A stretch of DNA of 39,775 nt from positions 1 through 39,775 of the forward strand of contig NZ_JOHS01000057.1 in the NCBI RefSeq assembly GCF_000725625.1, read 5' to 3'. Within the stretch, counting starts at the first letter, position 1, and each line of letters starts with the position of its first letter. This document shows, one piece after another, positions 1 to 8,084 of this stretch. The position numbers and the translations under genes are program-made. Under the pieces are notes generated by a model. The model had not been told where the DNA came from. It saw only the letters and a list, made by a program, of their open reading frames with translations, and ran no database searches. The DNA is from Streptomyces sp. NRRL F-6676 (GTDB lineage Bacteria > Actinomycetota > Actinomycetes > Streptomycetales > Streptomycetaceae).

Positions 1-89
1 GCCCACGCCCCCGCCGGCACCGCCGTCGCCAGCGTCGCGAGCAGGAGCCCCGCCCACAGCGCCGACCGCCGTATCCCCGGCCGCCCCAC
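1..89 (-). CDS. Exported protein, N-terminus only (possibly M23-family peptidase)
   Basis: Only the first ~29 codons are in the window; the gene runs off the left edge. Read leftward from a GTG at 89 they give a basic start (RPGIRRS), a hydrophobic core (LWAGLLLATLATAVPAGAW) and an AxA-like end, a typical Sec signal peptide. Two further in-frame GTG codons lie upstream, so the start is uncertain. The gene is divergent from rpsB. In Streptomyces I recall an M23-type peptidase gene at this position, but nothing in the visible residues proves the catalytic domain. The signal peptide is seen; the family is inference from gene order. Confidence 0.5.
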   Translation of the reverse strand, partial: MGRPGIRRSALWAGLLLATLATAVPAGAW

Positions 90-136
90 CCCGGTCCCCG
101 TAACAGCCCCAGCTCCAGCCCTTGCCCCTGGCCGCA

Positions 137-226
137 CCCCAGCCCCCGTCCCTGTCCTCGGCCTCACCCCAAGCGCCGTCCCTATCCCCGGCCCCGCCCC
201 AGGCGCCGTCCCCGTCCTCGTCCCCG
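137..226. repeat. Three tandem copies of an imperfect 30-bp repeat
   Basis: Three consecutive 30-bp units (137-166, 167-196, 197-226) each begin CCCCA and contain a GTCCC core. The period is ten codons, so if the divergent exported protein starts further upstream than 89, the repeat would encode a short low-complexity stretch before its signal peptide. Otherwise it is non-coding. Confidence 0.6.
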
Positions 227-548
227 TCCCCGCCCCTGTCACCCCGGGGTTCTTCGCTCTCCGTTGCCTCGTTCGCATGGGGAGACTCTGCCGTGATCGG
301 CGAAAGCCCGCTGGAGCCTGTGGACAACTCGCCGGTTGTGGACATCGGCGTCACCCGGTGCTCCGCGGGTCCCGTACACTTCAGGTGGCGACCCGGGCCA
401 CCGGGTCGACTTCGCACGCCCCGGCACGTGATCCGGCAACGGTCCGTGTCAGCGCCCCTCGGTCCTTCGGGCAGGGCGCACCGCGGGCGTCAGGCGCGGG
501 TGCTGTCCGGCATCCGCGGCACAACCGAGAAATTCGAGGAGTGCGGCC
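227..548 (+). promoter_or_regulatory. rpsB upstream/leader region
   Basis: No gene is visible here. It must hold the rpsB promoter. A TACACT hexamer at 375-380 is a possible -10, but I see no good -35 at the right distance. A perfect 7-bp hairpin follows, with arms at 389-395 and 402-408 and a 6-nt loop. It could belong to an autoregulatory ribosomal-protein leader, but that is inference only. A good ribosome binding site (GAGGAG, 536-541) closes the region 7 nt before the rpsB ATG. Confidence 0.35.
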
Positions 549-1469
549 ATGGCCGTCGTCACGATGCGGGAGCTGCTGGAGAGCGGCGTCCACTTCGGTC
601 ACCAGACCCGTCGTTGGAACCCGAAGATGAAGCGGTTCATCTTCACGGAGCGCAACGGCATCTACATCATCGACCTGCTCCAGTCGCTGTCGTACATCGA
701 CCGCGCCTACGAGTTCGTCAAGGAGACCGTCGCCCACGGCGGCACGGTCATGTTCGTCGGTACGAAGAAGCAGGCGCAGGAGGCCATCGCGGAGCAGGCC
801 ACCCGCGTCGGCATGCCCTACGTGAACCAGCGCTGGCTGGGCGGCATGCTCACCAACTTCTCGACCGTCTACAAGCGGCTTCAGCGCCTCAAGGAGCTGG
901 AGCAGATCGACTTCGAGGACGTGGCCGCCTCCGGCCTCACCAAGAAGGAGCTCCTGGTCCTCTCCCGCGAGAAGGCCAAGCTGGAGAAGACCCTCGGCGG
1001 TATCCGCGAGATGCAGAAGGTGCCCAGCGCCGTCTGGATCGTGGACACCAAGAAGGAGCACATCGCGGTCGGTGAGGCCCGGAAGCTCAACATCCCGGTC
1101 GTCGCCATCCTGGACACCAACTGCGACCCCGACGAGGTCGACTACAAGATCCCGGGCAACGACGACGCGATCCGCTCCGTCACCCTGCTCACCCGCGTGA
1201 TCGCGGACGCCGTCGCCGAGGGTCTCATCTCCCGGTCCGGTGCCGCCGAGAACAAGGGCGAGAAGGCCGCGGGTGAGCCGCTCGCCGAGTGGGAGCGCGA
1301 CCTGCTCGAGGGTGGCGAGAAGAAGGCGGAGTCCGAGACCGCCGCTCCGGCCGCCGAGGACGAGAAGCCCGCCGAGGCCCCGGCTGCCGAGGCTCCGGCC
1401 GAGGCTGCTCCGGCCGCCGAGGCGGAGAAGCCGGCCGAGACCCCGGCCGCCGAGGCCGAGCAGGCCTGA
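549..1469 (+). CDS. rpsB: 30S ribosomal protein S2
   Basis: The 306-residue product is ribosomal protein S2, which helps assemble the small subunit near S1 and the decoding platform side. It begins [20 protein letters not shown], with the universally conserved [15 protein letters not shown] region, and has [13 protein letters not shown] and AILDTNCDP in the middle. After about residue 250 there is an Ala/Glu/Pro-rich low-complexity tail ending in EAEQA. Such tails are common in high-GC actinobacteria and make the protein longer than the roughly 240-residue E. coli form. The ATG at 549 has a GAGGAG site 7 nt upstream. tsf follows on the same strand after a strong hairpin. Confidence 0.98.
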   Translation: MAVVTMRELLESGVHFGHQTRRWNPKMKRFIFTERNGIYIIDLLQSLSYIDRAYEFVKETVAHGGTVMFVGTKKQAQEAIAEQATRVGMPYVNQRWLGGMLTNFSTVYKRLQRLKELEQIDFEDVAASGLTKKELLVLSREKAKLEKTLGGIREMQKVPSAVWIVDTKKEHIAVGEARKLNIPVVAILDTNCDPDEVDYKIPGNDDAIRSVTLLTRVIADAVAEGLISRSGAAENKGEKAAGEPLAEWERDLLEGGEKKAESETAAPAAEDEKPAEAPAAEAPAEAAPAAEAEKPAETPAAEAEQA

Positions 1470-1559
1470 CGCGACGACCGGGACGCGTCCGGTACAGGCC
1501 CGCCCGGGCGGGTTCGTCCGGGCAGGCACCCGGAACGCGTCCGGTCGTCCAGCGCGTTG

Positions 1560-1596
1560 ACGGCGGGAGCGGTGACACGATCTCCGCTCCCGCCGT
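1560..1596 (+). terminator. Strong hairpin between rpsB and tsf
   Basis: A perfect 13-bp GC-rich stem (1560-1572 with 1584-1596) has an 11-nt loop. No T-run follows, as is usual for Streptomyces terminators. It probably ends or attenuates rpsB transcription. About 100 nt remain before tsf, enough for a separate tsf promoter. Confidence 0.7.
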
Positions 1597-1701
1597 TCAC
1601 CCGTAGGCCGGCGGCGCCCCACGCGGCACGCCCCGAGGTGTGGACCGCGGACCCCGCCGACCGTCGATCTTCCAGACTTCGCGAGAAGGATTCACAGACT
1701 G

Positions 1702-2538
1702 ATGGCGAACTACACCGCCGCCGACGTCAAGAAGCTCCGTGAGCTCACCGGCGCCGGCATGATGGACTGCAAGAAGGCGCTCGACGAGGCCGAGGGCAAC
1801 GTCGACAAGGCCGTCGAGGCCCTGCGCATCAAGGGCCAGAAGGGCGTCGCCAAGCGCGAGGGCCGCTCCGCCGAGAACGGCGCCGTGGTCTCCGTCCTCG
1901 CCGACGACAACACCTCCGGCGTCCTGGTCGAGCTGAAGTGCGAGACGGACTTCGTCGCCAAGGGCGAGAAGTTCCAGGCGGTCGCCAAGGCGATCGCCGA
2001 GCACGTCGCGAAGACCTCCCCGGCGGACCTCCAGGCGCTGCTCGCCTCCGAGATCGAGGCCGGCAAGACCGTCCAGGCGTACGTGGACGAGGCCAACGCC
2101 AACCTGGGCGAGAAGATCGTCCTGGACCGCTTCGCGCAGTTCGCGGACGGCTTCGTGACGGCGTACATGCACCGCACGATGCCCGACCTGCCGCCGCAGA
2201 TCGGTGTCCTGGTCGAGCTCGACAAGGAGAACGCCGAGATCGCGAAGGGCATCGCCCAGCACATCGCCGCGTTCGCGCCGAAGTACCTCTCCCGCGAGGA
2301 CGTCCCGGCCGAGGTCGTCGAGGCCGAGCGCCGCATCGCCGAGGAGACCACCCGCGCCGAGGGCAAGCCCGAGGCCGCCCTGCCGAAGATCGTCGAGGGG
2401 CGCGTCAACGGCTTCTTCAAGGACGCCACGCTGCTCGGCCAGCCGTACGCGCTGGACAACAAGAAGTCGGTCCAGAAGGTCCTGGACGAGGCCGGTGTCA
2501 CCCTGAAGCGCTTCACGCGCATCAAGGTCGGCATCTGA
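1702..2538 (+). CDS. tsf: Elongation factor Ts
   Basis: EF-Ts (278 residues) is the nucleotide exchange factor that recycles EF-Tu-GDP. The N-terminal UBA-like domain carries KLRELTGAGMMDCKKAL, followed by the core signature CETDFVAKGEKFQ near residue 80 and a complete pair of C-terminal exchange domains ending KRFTRIKVGI. The length is normal for actinobacteria. The start codon ATG at 1702 has an AGAAGGA site about 11 nt upstream. It follows rpsB in the classical rpsB-tsf order, and large hairpins on both sides suggest it may be expressed partly on its own. Confidence 0.98.
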   Translation: MANYTAADVKKLRELTGAGMMDCKKALDEAEGNVDKAVEALRIKGQKGVAKREGRSAENGAVVSVLADDNTSGVLVELKCETDFVAKGEKFQAVAKAIAEHVAKTSPADLQALLASEIEAGKTVQAYVDEANANLGEKIVLDRFAQFADGFVTAYMHRTMPDLPPQIGVLVELDKENAEIAKGIAQHIAAFAPKYLSREDVPAEVVEAERRIAEETTRAEGKPEAALPKIVEGRVNGFFKDATLLGQPYALDNKKSVQKVLDEAGVTLKRFTRIKVGI

Positions 2539-2702
2539 GTCCGTACCGCGACGGGGGCGCGAGCCCTATAGGGTCGAGAGCGGCCGTCCGTGCCGTCGCG
2601 TCGTGCGTGGCACCGGTGCCGCCGGCGTCCTGAGATGTTCGGGACGTCCGGCCGGTGCCGCCTCGCACGCGCGCGTGGCGGACGACAGCACAGCTGACTG
2701 AC

Positions 2703-2761
2703 GAGGAGGCCATTGCCGCGCATGGGAAGCGAACCACGCCCCCGCCGGCAATGGCCTTCTT
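2703..2761 (+). terminator. Long hairpin between tsf and pyrH
   Basis: A perfect 12-bp stem (2707-2718 with 2746-2757) extends to about 16 bp with G-T pairs (2703-2706 with 2758-2761). The loop is 27 nt. The 3' arm runs into a T-rich stretch (CCTTCTTCGT), which gives it the look of an intrinsic terminator. It sits only 35 nt before the pyrH ATG, so it may be an attenuator of pyrH as well as the end of tsf. Confidence 0.7.
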
Positions 2762-2795
2762 CGTATGTGTGACACGTAAAAGAGGCGAGATCTCC

Positions 2796-3557
2796 ATGAC
2801 CACCAAGGCCGAGAAGAGCGACGACGGCGGCAAAGTGCGCGGCCGGTATCTGCTGAAGCTGTCCGGGGAGGCGTTCGCCGGCGGTGGCGGGCTCGGCGTC
2901 GATCCGGACGTGGTGCACGCCATCGCGCGGGAGATCGCGGCCGTGGTGCGGGACGGCGCGCAGATCGCCGTCGTCATCGGGGGCGGCAACTTCTTCCGCG
3001 GGGCGGAGCTCCAGCAGCGCGGGATGGACCGGGCACGCTCGGACTACATGGGCATGCTCGGCACGGTCATGAACTGCCTCGCCCTCCAGGACTTCCTGGA
3101 GAAGGAGGGCATCCAGTGCCGGGTGCAGACCGCGATCACCATGGGGCAGGTCGCCGAGCCGTACATTCCGCTGCGGGCGGTGCGGCACCTGGAGAAGGGC
3201 CGTGTGGTGATCTTCGGCGCCGGGATGGGCATGCCGTACTTCTCCACCGACACCACCGCCGCCCAGCGCGCCCTGGAGATCGACGCCGAGGCGCTGCTCA
3301 TGGGCAAGAACGGCGTGGACGGGGTCTACGACTCCGACCCGAAGACCAACCCCGGCGCGGTCAAGTTCGACGCGCTCAGCTACGGCGAGGTCATCACCCG
3401 GGACCTGCGGGTCGCCGACGCCACCGCGATCACGCTGTGCCGGGACAACAAGCTGCCCATCCTGGTCTTCGAGCTGCTGACGGAGGGCAATATCGCGCGT
3501 GCCGTCAAGGGTGAGAAGATCGGCACCCTCGTGGGTGAACAGGACAGCCGGAGCTGA
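2796..3557 (+). CDS. pyrH: UMP kinase
   Basis: Phosphorylates UMP to UDP with ATP in pyrimidine nucleotide synthesis. The 253-residue protein belongs to the amino-acid-kinase fold: [11 protein letters not shown] near the start, the nucleotide-binding [23 protein letters not shown] in the phosphate-binding area, and [16 protein letters not shown]. The open frame extends further upstream, but ATG 2796 is chosen because it gives the standard family N-terminus and has AGAGG about 10 nt upstream. A weak hairpin (3568-3575 with 3596-3603) lies between it and frr. The pyrH-frr pairing is standard in bacteria. Confidence 0.97.
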   Translation: MTTKAEKSDDGGKVRGRYLLKLSGEAFAGGGGLGVDPDVVHAIAREIAAVVRDGAQIAVVIGGGNFFRGAELQQRGMDRARSDYMGMLGTVMNCLALQDFLEKEGIQCRVQTAITMGQVAEPYIPLRAVRHLEKGRVVIFGAGMGMPYFSTDTTAAQRALEIDAEALLMGKNGVDGVYDSDPKTNPGAVKFDALSYGEVITRDLRVADATAITLCRDNKLPILVFELLTEGNIARAVKGEKIGTLVGEQDSRS

Positions 3558-3698
3558 CGGAGGCGCCCCGGACCGGGGGATGGACAATGTCCTGCCGGTC
3601 CGGAAGCGTGCAGGAACAGCAAGAAGACGCGACGCAGCCGGCCGCCGTCCCGACCAGGATCAGATGCCGGGCCCACTCAAGACACGCAGGAGCAAGTG

Positions 3699-4256
3699 GT
3701 GATCGAAGAGACCCTCCTCGAGGCCGAGGAGAAGATGGAGAAGGCCGTCGTGGTCGCCAAGGAGGACTTCGCCGCGATCCGCACCGGCCGTGCGCACCCG
3801 GCGATGTTCAACAAGATCGTGGCCGACTACTACGGTGCGCCGACGCCGATCAACCAGCTGGCCTCGTTCTCGGTGCCGGAGCCGCGCATGGCCGTGGTGA
3901 CCCCGTTCGACAAGACCGCGCTGCGCAACATCGAGCAGGCGATCCGCGACTCCGACCTCGGCGTCAACCCGAGCAACGACGGCAACATCATCCGCGTGGT
4001 GTTCCCGGAGCTGACCGAGGAGCGCCGCCGGGACTACATCAAGGTCGCCAAGACCAAGGGCGAGGACGCCAAGATCTCCATCCGTTCGGTGCGCCGCAAG
4101 GCCAAGGACACCATCGACAAGCTGATCAAGGACGGCGAGATCGGCGAGGACGAGGGCCGCCGCGCGGAGAAGGAGCTCGACGACACCACCGCCAAGTACG
4201 TCGCCCAGGTGGACGAGCTGCTCAAGCACAAGGAAGCCGAGCTGCTCGAGGTCTGA
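3699..4256 (+). CDS. frr: Ribosome recycling factor
   Basis: With EF-G, this protein splits post-termination ribosomes. It has 185 residues, the normal RRF length. It begins [17 protein letters not shown] and contains [24 protein letters not shown] and [16 protein letters not shown], all conserved RRF segments, and ends in an acidic helix. Two adjacent GTG codons (3696, 3699) could start it. 3699 is preferred because AGGAG at 3688-3692 is then 6 nt away rather than 3. The stop overlaps the cdsA start (TGATG), so the two are translationally coupled. Confidence 0.97.
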   Translation: MIEETLLEAEEKMEKAVVVAKEDFAAIRTGRAHPAMFNKIVADYYGAPTPINQLASFSVPEPRMAVVTPFDKTALRNIEQAIRDSDLGVNPSNDGNIIRVVFPELTEERRRDYIKVAKTKGEDAKISIRSVRRKAKDTIDKLIKDGEIGEDEGRRAEKELDDTTAKYVAQVDELLKHKEAELLEV

Positions 4257-5443
4257 TGAACGACTCATCCTGGGGGGCGCCGCCGCAGGCCGGGTACGGG
4301 GGGCGGTCCGAGCGGGGCCCCTTCCGGGGGGCCGCACCGGCGGGTCCCGCCTACGACGCGCGGGACGCCCACGGTCCGTCGCAGACTCGGCCCATGCCCA
4401 TCGTGCCCGACGTGCCCGCACCCGGCGGGGACCAGGACGGCCGGGGGGCCGCCGCACCGGGCGGCCCCCCGTTCCACCACCCGGCCCCGCCGCAGCCGCC
4501 CTACGGGACCCCGTCGCCCCCCGGTGCCCAGCCGTACCCGGGGGCCCAGCCGCAGAAGCCGGAGCCCATGCCCGAGCCAGCCGCCGCCCAGCCGGCGTCC
4601 GCGCCCCAGTCGGGCCCGCCGCCGAAGAAGAGCGCGGGCCGTGACCTGGGCGCGGCCATAGGGGTCGGCGTCGGGCTCGGCGTGGTGATCGTCGCGTCGC
4701 TGTTCTTCGTCAAGGCCGTGTTCGTCGGCGTCATAGCGGTCGCCGTCGTGGTGGGGCTGTGGGAGCTGACCAGCAGGCTGCAAGAGCGCAAGGGCATCCG
4801 CGCGCCCCTGGTGCCGCTGGCGCTCGGCGGGGCCGCGATGGTCGTCGCCGGGTATCTGCGGGGCGCGCAGGGCGCCTGGGTGGCGATGGCGCTCACCGCC
4901 CTCGCGGTCCTGGTGTGGCGGATGACGCAGCCGCCGGAGAACTACCTCAAGGACGTCACCGCGGGCGTGTTCGCCGCGTTCTACGTGCCGTTCCTCGCCA
5001 CGTTCGTCGCCCTGATGCTGGCCGCCGACGACGGCCCCTGGCGGGTGCTGACGTTCCTGATACTGACGGTGGTCAGCGACACCGGCGCCTACGCCGTCGG
5101 CTGGCGCTTCGGCCGGCACAAACTCGCCCCGCGGATCAGCCCCGGCAAGACCCGCGAGGGGCTGATCGGCGCGGTCGCCTTCGCGATGGTGGCGGGCGCG
5201 CTGTGCATGCGGTACCTCGTCGACGACGGGAAGTGGTGGCAGGGCCTGCTGCTCGGCCTCGCCGTCGCGGCCACGGCCACGCTCGGCGACCTCGGCGAGT
5301 CCATGATCAAGCGCGACCTGGGCATCAAGGACATGGGCACGCTGCTTCCGGGGCACGGCGGCATCATGGACCGGCTTGACTCCTTGCTGCCGACGGCGCC
5401 GGTGGTGTGGTTGCTGCTGGTCGGCTTCGTCGGCTCGGGTTGA
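4256..5443 (+). CDS. cdsA: Phosphatidate cytidylyltransferase (CDP-diacylglycerol synthase)
   Basis: Makes CDP-diacylglycerol from phosphatidate and CTP at the cytoplasmic membrane, the branch point for phospholipid synthesis. About 125 N-terminal residues are Pro/Gly/Ala-rich and probably disordered in the cytoplasm. A multi-span membrane domain follows, and the diagnostic signature SMIKRDLGIKDMGTLLPGHG plus GIMDRLDS sits near the C-terminus with all key K, D, H and G residues present. The product has 395 residues, longer than enterobacterial CdsA because of the Pro-rich extension. ATG 4256 overlaps the frr stop by one base. A strong terminator follows the stop. Confidence 0.95.
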   Translation: MNDSSWGAPPQAGYGGRSERGPFRGAAPAGPAYDARDAHGPSQTRPMPIVPDVPAPGGDQDGRGAAAPGGPPFHHPAPPQPPYGTPSPPGAQPYPGAQPQKPEPMPEPAAAQPASAPQSGPPPKKSAGRDLGAAIGVGVGLGVVIVASLFFVKAVFVGVIAVAVVVGLWELTSRLQERKGIRAPLVPLALGGAAMVVAGYLRGAQGAWVAMALTALAVLVWRMTQPPENYLKDVTAGVFAAFYVPFLATFVALMLAADDGPWRVLTFLILTVVSDTGAYAVGWRFGRHKLAPRISPGKTREGLIGAVAFAMVAGALCMRYLVDDGKWWQGLLLGLAVAATATLGDLGESMIKRDLGIKDMGTLLPGHGGIMDRLDSLLPTAPVVWLLLVGFVGSG

Positions 5444-5460
5444 CAGCGAGCAGGTATCCT

Positions 5461-5494
5461 GGAAGGGCCCGTGGCGTATGCCGCGGGCCCTTCC
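5461..5494 (+). terminator. Terminator after cdsA
   Basis: A 14-bp stem (5461-5474 with 5481-5494, one G-T pair) has a 6-nt loop and ends in TTCCCGTTGT. It lies just 17 nt after the cdsA stop and closes the pyrH-frr-cdsA unit. Confidence 0.85.
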
Positions 5495-5495
5495 C

Positions 5496-5586
5496 GTTGT
5501 CCCCGCTCCCCGCGGGGGCTGTTCCGTGAGCTCTCCTGGCGTCGGCATGGTTCTGCCGTTGTCCCCGCACCGGCGGGGGGCCAGGG
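5496..5586 (+). CRISPR. CRISPR-like pair: two type I-E-like repeats with one 32-nt spacer
   Basis: Repeat 1 (5496-5525) and repeat 2 (5558-5586) share the first 11 bases (GTTGTCCCCGC). Both have the layout of a type I-E repeat: 5 nt, then CCCCGC, a 4-5 nt loop, GCGGGG, then an 8-nt tail. The tail of repeat 1 (GCTGTTCC) resembles actinobacterial I-E repeat ends; that of repeat 2 is diverged. The interval between them is exactly 32 nt, the usual I-E spacer length. No cas gene lies in the window. The alternative is two unrelated GC hairpins in the rlmN leader. Confidence 0.35.
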
Positions 5587-5614
5587 TCCTGTCGTCATGA
5601 GGAGTCACCCGACC

Positions 5615-6727
5615 GTGGCACGTCCAGCCCCCGGCGAACTCACCTTCGCCGCACCCCGCGGAGCGAAGCGGCCGCCGCGGCACCTCGCCGACCTCTCGCC
5701 CGCCGAGCGCAAGGAGGCCGTCGCCGCGATCGGCGAGAAGCCGTTCCGCGCCAAGCAGCTCTCGCAGCACTACTTCGCCCGGTACGCGCACGACCCGCAG
5801 GCGTGGACGGACATCCCCGCCGCCTCGCGCGGCCGGCTGCGGGAGGCGCTGCTGCCGGAGCTGATGACGGTCGTCCGGCATCTGTCGACCGACCAGGACA
5901 CCACCCGCAAGACGCTGTGGCGGCTGTTCGACGGCACGCTCGTCGAGTCCGTGCTGATGCGCTACCCGGACCGGGTGACCATGTGCATCAGTTCCCAGGC
6001 CGGCTGCGGCATGAACTGCCCGTTCTGCGCCACCGGCCAGGCGGGCCTGGACCGCAACCTGTCGACCGCCGAGATCGTGCACCAGATCGTCGACGGCATG
6101 CGCGCCCTGCGCGACGGCGAGATCCCCGGCGGCCCCGCCCGGCTGTCGAACATCGTCTTCATGGGCATGGGCGAGCCGCTCGCCAACTACAACCGGGTCG
6201 TCGCCGCGATCCGCCGGCTCACCGACCCCGAGCCGGACGGCCTCGGGCTGTCCCAGCGCGGCATCACCGTCTCCACGGTCGGCCTCGTCCCGGCGATCCA
6301 CCGGTTCACCGACGAGGGCTTCAAGTGCCGGCTCGCGATCTCCCTGCACGCCCCCGACGACGAACTGCGCGACACCCTCGTCCCCGTCAACACGCGGTGG
6401 AAGGTGCGCGAGGTCCTCGACGCCGGGTTCGAGTACGCGGCCAGGTCGGGGCGGCGGCTGTCCATCGAGTACGCCCTCATCCGCGACATCAACGACCAGG
6501 CGTGGCGCGGTGACCGGCTGGGCCGGCTGCTCAAGGGCCGCCCGGTGCACGTCAACCTGATTCCGCTCAACCCGACGCCCGGCTCGAAGTGGACCGCCTC
6601 GCGGCCCGAGGACGAGAAGGCGTTCGCCGAGGCGATCGCCGCGCACGGTGTGCCGGTCACCGTCCGGGACACCCGGGGTCAGGAGATCGACGGCGCCTGC
6701 GGCCAGCTCGCGGCGACCGAACGGTAG
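5615..6727 (+). CDS. rlmN: Dual-specificity 23S rRNA/tRNA adenine C2-methyltransferase RlmN
   Basis: A radical-SAM enzyme that methylates C2 of A2503 in 23S rRNA and A37 in some tRNAs. The [4Fe-4S]-binding CxxxCxxC is seen as GCGMNCPFC (Cys131, 135, 138). A Cys a few residues earlier (TMCISSQ) and Cys362 (DGACGQ) fit the two catalytic cysteines known in E. coli Rlm[11 protein letters not shown] and HVNLIPLNP are family motifs. GTG 5615 (370 residues, [11 protein letters not shown]) is preferred, with AGGAG 10 nt upstream. An in-frame ATG at 5597 would add six residues and places the SD inside the gene. Confidence 0.95.
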   Translation: MARPAPGELTFAAPRGAKRPPRHLADLSPAERKEAVAAIGEKPFRAKQLSQHYFARYAHDPQAWTDIPAASRGRLREALLPELMTVVRHLSTDQDTTRKTLWRLFDGTLVESVLMRYPDRVTMCISSQAGCGMNCPFCATGQAGLDRNLSTAEIVHQIVDGMRALRDGEIPGGPARLSNIVFMGMGEPLANYNRVVAAIRRLTDPEPDGLGLSQRGITVSTVGLVPAIHRFTDEGFKCRLAISLHAPDDELRDTLVPVNTRWKVREVLDAGFEYAARSGRRLSIEYALIRDINDQAWRGDRLGRLLKGRPVHVNLIPLNPTPGSKWTASRPEDEKAFAEAIAAHGVPVTVRDTRGQEIDGACGQLAATER

Positions 6728-6763
6728 GCCGCCCCACCGGCTCACCGGGACCGAACGGTAGGC
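6715..6763 (+). repeat. 15-bp direct repeat at the rlmN 3' end
   Basis: GACCGAACGGTAGGC occurs at 6715-6729, spanning the rlmN stop codon TAG, and again at 6749-6763, 34 bp further on. A shorter echo (GACGGTAG) lies at 6773-6780. This looks like a small local duplication between rlmN and the riboswitch. Confidence 0.6.
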
Positions 6764-6810
6764 TTACGGACAGACGGTAGTCTTTTCAGCCATACACATC
6801 TTCATATTCC

Positions 6811-6900
6811 GACAGGGGAGCGCCACAGCGCTGAGAGTGCGGCAACCGGGCCGCAGACCCTCTGAACCTCGCCCAGGTCATTCTGGGTAGGGAGATCGGT
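6811..6900 (+). ncRNA. TPP riboswitch
   Basis: The conserved thiamine-pyrophosphate aptamer blocks appear in order: GGGGAGC (6815-6821), GCTGAGAG, GACCCTCTGAACCT and GGGTAGGGA, separated by variable helices (GCGGC...GCCGC; CCAG...CTGGG). It lies ahead of a thiamine-type ABC importer, which it should switch off when TPP is plentiful. The expression platform seems to be the SD-sequestering hairpin at 6976-6998. Confidence 0.93.
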
Positions 6901-6975
6901 CGTCACTCGAGCTGTTGCGCCCTGTCCGGGCCACCGCCGCCCCGCGGGCGGAGGAGGCCCGGACGGGGCCGCGTC

Positions 6976-6998
6976 TTCTCCTGGTCACCCCAGGAGGA
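6976..6998 (+). promoter_or_regulatory. Shine-Dalgarno-sequestering hairpin of the thi operon
   Basis: Bases 6976-6984 pair with 6990-6998 (9 bp with one G-T pair, 5-nt loop), so the AGGAGGA ribosome binding site (6992-6998) is held in the 3' arm. An upstream 9-bp stem (6924-6932 with 6956-6964) lies between this hairpin and the aptamer. This fits translational control by the TPP riboswitch. The pairing is seen; the switching is inference. Confidence 0.6.
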
Positions 6999-7004
6999 AA
7001 TCCA

Positions 7005-8084
7005 GTGCACACCAAGAGCTTGGTGGCCGTCGCCGTGGGCTTCGGCCTCCTCACGCTGTCCGCGTGCGGCTCGTCGTCCGGACCGGACGGCGACACCGGG
7101 TCCGGCGACTCCAGAACCGTCACCCTGGTCAGCCACGACTCGTGGGCCGTCTCCAAGGACGTGCTCAAGGACTTCGAGAAGAAGTCCGGCTACACGGTCA
7201 AGGTCCTCAAGGACGGCGACGCCGGACAGGCCGTCAACAAGGCCATCCTCACCAAGGACAACCCGCAGGGCGACGTCTTCTTCGGCGTCGACAACACCCT
7301 GCTCTCCCGCGCCCTCGACAACGGCCTGTTCCAGCCGTACGAGGCCAAGGGGCTCGACAAGGTGGGCGCCGCCTACCGGCTCGACGACAAGCACCGGGTC
7401 ACGCCCGTCGACTACGGCGACATCTGCGTCAACTACGACAAGGCGTACTTCAGCGAGCACAAGCTGACCCCGCCCGCCTCCTTCGCCGACCTCACCGAGC
7501 CCCGGTACAAGGACCTCCTCGTCACCGAGAACGCGTCCACCTCCTCGCCCGGCCTCGGCTTCCTCCTCGGCACCGCCGCCCAGTACGGCGACGGCTGGCA
7601 GGACTACTGGAAGAAGCTCAAGGCCAACGGCGTCAAGGTCGTCGACGGCTGGGAGCAGGCCTACAACGAGGAGTTCTCCGGCTCCGCCGGCGGCAAGAAG
7701 GCCAAGGGCGACCGCCCGCTCGTCGTGTCCTACGCCTCCTCCCCGCCCGCCGAGGTCGTCTACGCCGACCCGCAGCCCAAGAACGCGCCCACCGGCGTCG
7801 CCGACGGCACCTGCTTCCGGCAGATCGAGTTCGCCGGGCTGCTGAGCAACGCCCACCACACCAAGGGCGGCAAGGCGCTCCTCGACTTCCTGCTCTCCAC
7901 GGAGTTCCAGCAGGACATGCCGCTCAACATGTTCGTCTACCCGGTCGTCGACGGTACGAAGGTGCCCGAGGCGTTCACGAAGTACGGGCCCGCCGCCAAG
8001 AACCCCGAGACCATGGCCCCCGACCGAATCGCCGACCACCGTGACCAGTGGGTCAAGACGTGGACCTCACTCGTACTGAAGTGA
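7005..8084 (+). CDS. thiB: Thiamine ABC transporter substrate-binding lipoprotein
   Basis: The 359-residue extracytoplasmic binding protein is predicted to capture thiamine or a related compound for import. The N-terminus has a lipoprotein signal with lipobox LSAC at about residues 16-20, followed by a Ser/Gly/Asp-rich linker. The rest is an iron/thiamine-type binding fold (DVFFGVDNTLLSRALDNGLF, PVDYGDICVNYDK, SYASSPPAEVVYAD). GTG 7005 is chosen because the strong AGGAGGA lies 6 nt upstream and the lipobox is then at the right depth. The TPP riboswitch in the leader supports thiamine as ligand. The stop overlaps the next start by 4 nt (GTGA). Confidence 0.88.
   Translation: MHTKSLVAVAVGFGLLTLSACGSSSGPDGDTGSGDSRTVTLVSHDSWAVSKDVLKDFEKKSGYTVKVLKDGDAGQAVNKAILTKDNPQGDVFFGVDNTLLSRALDNGLFQPYEAKGLDKVGAAYRLDDKHRVTPVDYGDICVNYDKAYFSEHKLTPPASFADLTEPRYKDLLVTENASTSSPGLGFLLGTAAQYGDGWQDYWKKLKANGVKVVDGWEQAYNEEFSGSAGGKKAKGDRPLVVSYASSPPAEVVYADPQPKNAPTGVADGTCFRQIEFAGLLSNAHHTKGGKALLDFLLSTEFQQDMPLNMFVYPVVDGTKVPEAFTKYGPAAKNPETMAPDRIADHRDQWVKTWTSLVLK

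Noticed and set aside
4265..6745. An 826-codon minus-strand open frame opposite cdsA and rlmN
   Set aside because: Low-complexity composition with no domain, and it lies over two well-identified genes. It is typical of high-GC antisense frames.
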